From Nitrospirota bacterium (lineage in GTDB: Bacteria > Nitrospinota_A > UBA7883): DNA of 6,845 bases. A program made the translations under genes and the position numbers. Positions 6,290 through 6,845 of the stretch are shown in pieces. Where the stretch lies: the NCBI GenBank assembly GCA_011052055.1, contig DRJW01000110.1:1-6845 (forward strand), given 5' to 3'. The notes beneath the pieces are model-generated. The model was given only the letters and a program-made list of their open reading frames with translations, made no database searches and had not been told where the DNA came from. Position 1 is the stretch's first letter. The number at the start of each line of letters is the position of its first letter.

Positions 6290-6845
6290 GATTTTTCGCT
6301 GGTGAGCAGGTGGTAGAGCAGAGGAATCATAATTTCGTGATGCCCCGTTAAAGAGACGCCCCGGCCAGAGTCTGAAACAGGCCGGTTTACGACGTTTACT
6401 CTGGGACGGTAGCTCTGGATCATGTCCATATTCACCGTCATAAAACCGGAAACGTCCTCTCCGAGGTTTCTTGCGGCCGATAACGCTTTTATAAACACTT
6501 CAGGCAAGACGACCGACGATCCGACATTAAAGTAAACGCCACTTTTAAGGCGCGACACCACGCCGGTGAACAGTTTGAAATCGTTTAATGTGCCCCTCCC
6601 TATAGCTTCTCCATCCACACCGGGGCCGGCGTGGGTTATGTCGGAGCCTATGGCGACGTGTACCGTCACCGGAATATCAAGCTTAAACCCTCTGGCCAGA
6701 AGAGACATATCAGCGTGAGGCATTTTCTTTTTAACGATATAGCTTCCCAGCGTCTCGCCCATCCCGGCAGTCTCCATTTTTTTGAGCGCCGCGTTAAAAT
6801 GAGCGCCCGTCTCCTCCACCATCCCGAACCGTCCCGACTTGATCT
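6286..6845 (-). CDS. Conserved protein of unassigned function, 5' end outside the window
   Basis: The frame is open from the window edge (6845) to a TGA at 6286-6288. At least 185 C-terminal residues are present and the true start is off the right side. The ATG at 6822 is probably internal, because the residues before it (KSGRFGMVEETG) read as continuous protein. Distinct segments are VTVHVAIGSDITHAGP (about 6669-6622), a glycine/serine loop and hydrophobic strand (NVGSSVVLPEVFIKA), YRPRVNVVNRP, and a C-terminal GHHEIMIPLL (6345-6316). Several histidines, a DFKLF segment and small-residue loops suggest an alpha/beta enzyme with a ligand or metal site. There is no membrane segment or signal in the visible part. 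I have a vague memory of similar uncharacterised proteins in deltaproteobacteria and related phyla, and a weak impression of deoxyhypusine-synthase-like architecture, but cannot support either. It overlaps the hydrolase gene by four bases, so the two are likely translated together. Confidence 0.8.
   Translation of the reverse strand, partial: IKSGRFGMVEETGAHFNAALKKMETAGMGETLGSYIVKKKMPHADMSLLARGFKLDIPVTVHVAIGSDITHAGPGVDGEAIGRGTLNDFKLFTGVVSRLKSGVYFNVGSSVVLPEVFIKALSAARNLGEDVSGFMTVNMDMIQSYRPRVNVVNRPVSDSGRGVSLTGHHEIMIPLLYHLLTSEKS

Noticed and set aside
1..6845. Mobile element, CRISPR array, defence island or novel multi-gene system
   Set aside because: No transposase, integrase, regularly spaced repeats or defence-type domains are seen. 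Six of the eight genes are recognisable conserved enzymes or subunits in operon order.

Overview
The window is ordinary bacterial chromosome, close to 50% GC by eye, with every supported gene on the minus strand. Transcription therefore runs from high to low coordinates. Read in that direction it holds: the 3' part of a conserved gene of unassigned function (cut by the window edge at 6845), a YycJ/WalJ-type metallo-beta-lactamase-fold hydrolase, purB, purC, purS, purQ, a small cysteine/histidine-rich predicted zinc-binding protein, and ligA, the NAD-dependent DNA ligase. No RNA genes, mobile elements, CRISPR arrays or phage genes are visible.

The first six genes (6845 down to 2517) look like one operon. 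The unassigned gene overlaps the hydrolase by an ATGA. The hydrolase is 26 bases from purB. The gaps purB-purC and purC-purS are 6 and 7 bases, and purS overlaps purQ by another ATGA. Four genes are de novo purine synthesis enzymes: adenylosuccinate lyase, SAICAR synthetase, and the PurS and PurQ subunits of the three-part FGAM synthetase (PurSQL). PurL, the catalytic subunit, does not follow purQ and must lie elsewhere. Three starts differ from the longest reading frame: purB starts at a TTG, and purS and purQ start at internal ATGs that fit their families and the operon spacing.

A 78-base gap follows purQ. It contains a very good extended -10 promoter (TGGTATAAT on the minus strand), and a perfect 16-bp palindrome lies where the -35 element would be. 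This suggests a separately controlled, possibly repressed or activated, unit made of the small zinc-binding protein and ligA. No convincing terminator closes the pur operon, so readthrough into ligA is also likely.

The separate small purS gene excludes lineages with a single long fused PurL (such as E. coli). The mix of gene types would suit a deltaproteobacterial, Nitrospinae-like or candidate-phylum Gram-negative, but the window cannot settle the taxonomy. The most unusual protein feature is an approximately 24-residue charged insertion inside the LigA zinc finger. I see no evidence for an undescribed multi-gene system. The best leads are the zinc-protein/ligA pair with its palindromic promoter, the LigA insertion, and the unassigned gene at the right edge.
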